Shown piece after piece: positions 61,300 to 64,000 of a stretch of 64,000 nucleotides of DNA. The stretch comes from Aliisedimentitalea scapharcae (GTDB lineage: Bacteria > Pseudomonadota > Alphaproteobacteria > Rhodobacterales > Rhodobacteraceae), in assembly GCF_045277565.1 (NCBI RefSeq), contig NZ_CP123584.1:2976001-3040000 (forward strand), given 5' to 3'. Position numbers and translations under genes: made by a program. The notes beneath the pieces were generated by a model. The model worked only from the letters and a program-made list of their open reading frames with translations, ran no database searches and was not told the DNA's origin. Each line of letters starts with the position of its first letter. Positions within the stretch are counted from its first letter, which is position 1.

Positions 61300-63693
61300 A
61301 TGCGGATTTACCTTCATATCGGTCTGGAACAGGTGGGCGCGGACTGGCTGCAAAAAGTGCTGGATGACAAGCGCGAGCAATTGCGTGGCAAGGGCATTCT
61401 GTTCCCCCGCGCGCCGGGGGCCAAGAACCACACACGTCTTTATATGGCGGTCACCGACCCGGACCATGTCGATCCCCTGCGGTTCAATCGCGGCTTCATT
61501 GCCGCCGACAAACAGAAAATGTTGCGTGAAAAGCTGGCCGAAGATCTGGCGCGCGATGTGGCGCAATACAAACCCGACACGCTGATCCTGTCGACCTCGC
61601 AATTGTGCACGCTGCACCGCGAAAGCGAGCTGGAACAGCTGCACGACCTGCTGGAACCACTGTCCCCTGACATTCGCATCATTGCCCATGTCGACGAACA
61701 GGCCCGGCTGCTGGCGCGCCATTATGGCGCTCAGGTCATGGAGGGGCGCGCCGCGCCGCTGACGCGCGATCTCGCTTTGGCCGGTGATGACAATTGGTGG
61801 GAGGCCTGCCTGGACACCTGTGGTCCCATCGACCCCGCGGCGGGTCTGTTCGAAGAAACCCAGGGCGCGCCCTATTGGCTGGATTACCCGGCCTTGGTCC
61901 GCCACTGGGAGAGCGTCTTTGGCTCCGGTACGGTGACCCTGCGCCCCTATGATGCGGACCGGTTTTATGGCGCAGAGGCCACCGAAGAGCTGCGCGAGAT
62001 GTTTGACATTTCCGACACCATTGGGCGCGCCGTTCCGGCCCGCCGTCCCACCGATTTCCCGGCCGCCTGGGTGGCCCGAGGGCGGCAATTGAATGACCTG
62101 CTGCTCACGGTGCTGGCCGGGCGCAAATACATTCTGCCCCGCCCTCTGTGGCGCAGCTTTCTGAACGAAATTTCGCTGGACGGTCCGGCCATCGACGCCG
62201 GCGCGCTGCGCGTGGTGAGCGATCATTTCGCTGACATCAACGCCGATCTGATCGCGGACCACCCGACGCTCGCTCCCTCTGTGTTTGCGGCTGACCCGGG
62301 CGCGGATCCCTGGACCGAATGTGATCCCGGCATGGGGTATCGGGCCTCGCAGTATCTGCTGGCGTTTCTGTTTCGCATCCAAAAGGCCACTCGCGAGGAA
62401 CGCAAGACCAAGGGCGCTGATCTGGCCAGGATGCAGCCTCCCATCCGCGCTGAGAAATCGGCTCAACCGGCCCCACCCCCGCCGGAAAGACACCGCGCCC
62501 CCAACACCCTGTCGCCAGCCGCCCAAAAGATCCTGCCGCCTTTGGCCGTCAAGAATTTCGAGATGCTGCAAACTTCGTCGTTCAAACCGCACAACAAACT
62601 GGGCGCTGTGAACGAAGAAGAACTGGCCGCCGCCTATGACGCCGTGCCGATGCGCACCCTGCCCGACGGGCACAGCGGCAATGTCATTGTCGGCTGCATG
62701 AAAAACGAAGCCCCCTATATCGTCGAATGGATCGCCTATCACCGGGCCATGGGCGTCGACAATTTCCTGATCTACACCAATGACTGCACGGACGGCACCA
62801 GCGAAATTCTGGACCGCCTGCAGGACATGGGCATCCTGCAACATCGCAACAACGACAATTGGAAGGGCAATTCGCCCCAGCAATACGCGCTCAATCAGGC
62901 GCTCAAGGAACCGGTGATCAAAAACGCCGACTGGATCATCCATATCGACGTGGATGAATTCATGAACGTGCGCTGCGGCAATGGCACGCTTCAGGATTTC
63001 TTTGATGCGGTGCCCGACGCCACCAATGTGGCGATGACCTGGCGGCTGTTCGGCCACAATGGCGTCACCCGGCTGGCGGACGAATTTGTCATCGACCAAT
63101 TCGACACCTGCGCCCCAAAGTTCTGCCCCAAACCGCATACAGTCTGGGGGTTCAAGACCATGTTCCGCAATATCGGTGCCTATGAAAAGATCAGCTGCCA
63201 CCGCCCCAACAAGCTGGACCAAGGGTTCAAGAACAAGGTGAAATGGGTCAACGGATCCGGGCGCGACATGACCGGGGAAGCCGCAGAAAACGGCTGGCGC
63301 AGTTCCAAGAAATCCATTGGCTATGATTTGCTGCAACTGAACCACTATGCCCTGCGCAGTGCCGAAAGTTTCCTGATCAAACGCCAACGCGGTCGCGCGC
63401 TGCATGTGGATCGTTCGATCGGGATCAATTACTGGATCCGCATGGATTGGTCGGACTGGCGCGACATCACCATCAAACGCAACCTGCCGCGCCTGCGGGC
63501 CGAATATGATCGGTTGATGGCCGATGATCAGCTGCGGTATTGGCACAACAAGGGCCTGGCCTGGCACCGGAGCAAAGCCGATGAGCTGCACGGGATGGAG
63601 GAATTCCGCGAGCTGTACGAACAGGCGCTCAAAATCGACCTGACCGAAACCGAACGTGTGGCCTACGCGCTCGCGCTTGACCTGGAGAGCTGA
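61300..63693 (+). CDS. fusion of a degenerate sulfotransferase-like domain and a family 2-like glycosyltransferase
   Basis: A 797-aa two-domain protein. Residues 1-~380 look like the P-loop sulfotransferase fold of the type starting MRIYLHIGL, but the expected phosphosulfate-binding G-x-x-K-T-G-T-T is HIGLEQVGADW, without the Lys-[ST]-G-T-T residues. A Pro-rich linker (~390-420, AQPAPPPPERHRAPN) leads to a glycosyltransferase domain (~455-780) with IVGCMKNEAPYIVEWIAYHR, FLIYTNDCTDGTSEIL and the acid motif HIDVDEFMN. That domain parallels the gene at 59543, including LNHYALRSAESFLIKRQRGR. The N-domain may bind glycan without PAPS. It starts 4 nt after the sulfotransferase stop. Confidence 0.85.
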   Translation: MRIYLHIGLEQVGADWLQKVLDDKREQLRGKGILFPRAPGAKNHTRLYMAVTDPDHVDPLRFNRGFIAADKQKMLREKLAEDLARDVAQYKPDTLILSTSQLCTLHRESELEQLHDLLEPLSPDIRIIAHVDEQARLLARHYGAQVMEGRAAPLTRDLALAGDDNWWEACLDTCGPIDPAAGLFEETQGAPYWLDYPALVRHWESVFGSGTVTLRPYDADRFYGAEATEELREMFDISDTIGRAVPARRPTDFPAAWVARGRQLNDLLLTVLAGRKYILPRPLWRSFLNEISLDGPAIDAGALRVVSDHFADINADLIADHPTLAPSVFAADPGADPWTECDPGMGYRASQYLLAFLFRIQKATREERKTKGADLARMQPPIRAEKSAQPAPPPPERHRAPNTLSPAAQKILPPLAVKNFEMLQTSSFKPHNKLGAVNEEELAAAYDAVPMRTLPDGHSGNVIVGCMKNEAPYIVEWIAYHRAMGVDNFLIYTNDCTDGTSEILDRLQDMGILQHRNNDNWKGNSPQQYALNQALKEPVIKNADWIIHIDVDEFMNVRCGNGTLQDFFDAVPDATNVAMTWRLFGHNGVTRLADEFVIDQFDTCAPKFCPKPHTVWGFKTMFRNIGAYEKISCHRPNKLDQGFKNKVKWVNGSGRDMTGEAAENGWRSSKKSIGYDLLQLNHYALRSAESFLIKRQRGRALHVDRSIGINYWIRMDWSDWRDITIKRNLPRLRAEYDRLMADDQLRYWHNKGLAWHRSKADELHGMEEFRELYEQALKIDLTETERVAYALALDLES

Positions 63694-63696
63694 CTT

Positions 63697-64000
63697 TTGC
63701 CTGACACCAGCACCAAGACCCCCACTTTTCGTGACAAATCCTATATCGAATCCCGGGGCATTCGCTTTCCCAAAGACGGGGTGTTCATCACCGGCCGGAT
63801 CCGCGGGTCGCTCCGGTCTGGCGAATATGAGGCCAAAGAGGCAGCCGCCGTGCTCAAGGCCGTGCAGGACGGTGATACCGTCATGGAGCTGGGGGCCGGC
63901 GTCGGCTTTATTTCGTCCCTGGTTGCCATCCACAAAAACGTCAAGGCAGTCCACGCCTTTGAGGCAAACCCGCAGCTGATCCCCTATATCAAAAGCGTCT
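63697..64000 (+). CDS. FkbM-family methyltransferase, N-terminal part (3' end outside window)
   Basis: The frame begins with TTG at 63697 after GGAGA and is open to the window edge: 101 codons visible. The SAM-binding motif I is DTVMELGAGVGFISSLVAIH (~59-78) and the following strand KAVHAFEANPQLIPYI has the Glu-Ala-Asn seen in FkbM enzymes. It probably O-methylates a sugar of the glycan made by the upstream genes. Only 3 nt separate it from the fusion gene. The start TTG is inferred. Confidence 0.8.
   Translation, partial: MPDTSTKTPTFRDKSYIESRGIRFPKDGVFITGRIRGSLRSGEYEAKEAAAVLKAVQDGDTVMELGAGVGFISSLVAIHKNVKAVHAFEANPQLIPYIKSV

Noticed and set aside
61291..63954. Very long minus-strand reading frame (887 codons) opposite the fusion gene and FkbM gene
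   Set aside because: It is a by-product of GC-rich codon use in the plus-strand genes; it shows no recognisable domain, while the plus-strand frames have clear motifs.

Overview
The window looks like a chromosomal segment of a marine alphaproteobacterium of the order Rhodobacterales (Roseobacter-like). The reasons are the moderately high GC content, the abundance of TRAP and tripartite tricarboxylate (TTT) uptake systems, the cobA-DUF2849-cysI-cysH-DUF934-fpr order, form II CO-dehydrogenase-like genes with coxD/coxE/xdhC accessories, and a dispersed GC-rich intergenic repeat. No rRNA, CRISPR array, insertion sequence or phage was recognised.

Layout. 0-4.3 kb: the end of a TPR protein, a tiny lipoprotein too short for routine gene calling, a secreted BspA-repeat/RTX protein and tRNA-Val(TAC). 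4.5-11.7 kb: a tightly overlapping marR-sulfatase-MBL operon (plus a phosphatase), divergent from a TTT transporter (tctCBA) that ends in a decayed phosphosulfolactate-synthase-like gene. 11.7-14.2 kb: arsenite efflux (acr3/arsR) and an EamA exporter. 14.5-20.6 kb: a second TTT operon (tctA-tctB-tctC on the minus strand), divergent from a tctD/tctE two-component pair whose kinase gene overlaps a solute-binding-protein gene that has no transporter. 20.8-25.9 kb: a broken esterase, a serine hydrolase with a damaged signal sequence, an adenylate-cyclase/TPR protein and tRNA-Val(CAC). The two tRNA-Val genes share a homologous downstream flank.

26-33.9 kb is core: HU-like protein, lon with a heat-shock-type promoter, tgt, qmcA/nfeD, two Fe-S assembly genes and tpiA. 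33.9-40.5 kb: a TRAP transporter (dctPQM) with its dctB/dctD regulators; the DctD lacks the features needed to work with sigma-54. 40.5-48.9 kb: a P450, an Lrp regulator, the assimilatory sulfite/APS reduction operon, fpr, infC (apparently starting at AUA) and a methyltransferase. 49.3-59.3 kb: coxS-coxL-coxM of the form II type, a molybdopterin-binding protein, xdhC, a YeeE/YedE sulfur-transport pair behind two persulfide-repressor-like boxes, coxE and coxD. 59.5-64 kb: a surface-glycan set with a glycosyltransferase, a sulfotransferase, a sulfotransferase-like/glycosyltransferase fusion and a truncated FkbM methyltransferase.

How the genes work together. Sulfur recurs: sulfatase, sulfonate-pathway remnant, assimilatory reduction, sulfur import and sulfotransferases. 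Organic-acid uptake by three separate periplasmic-binding-protein systems is the second theme; in each, a stem-loop follows the binding-protein gene, as expected if that protein is made in excess. All functional statements are inferences from sequence motifs and gene order; no database search was possible.
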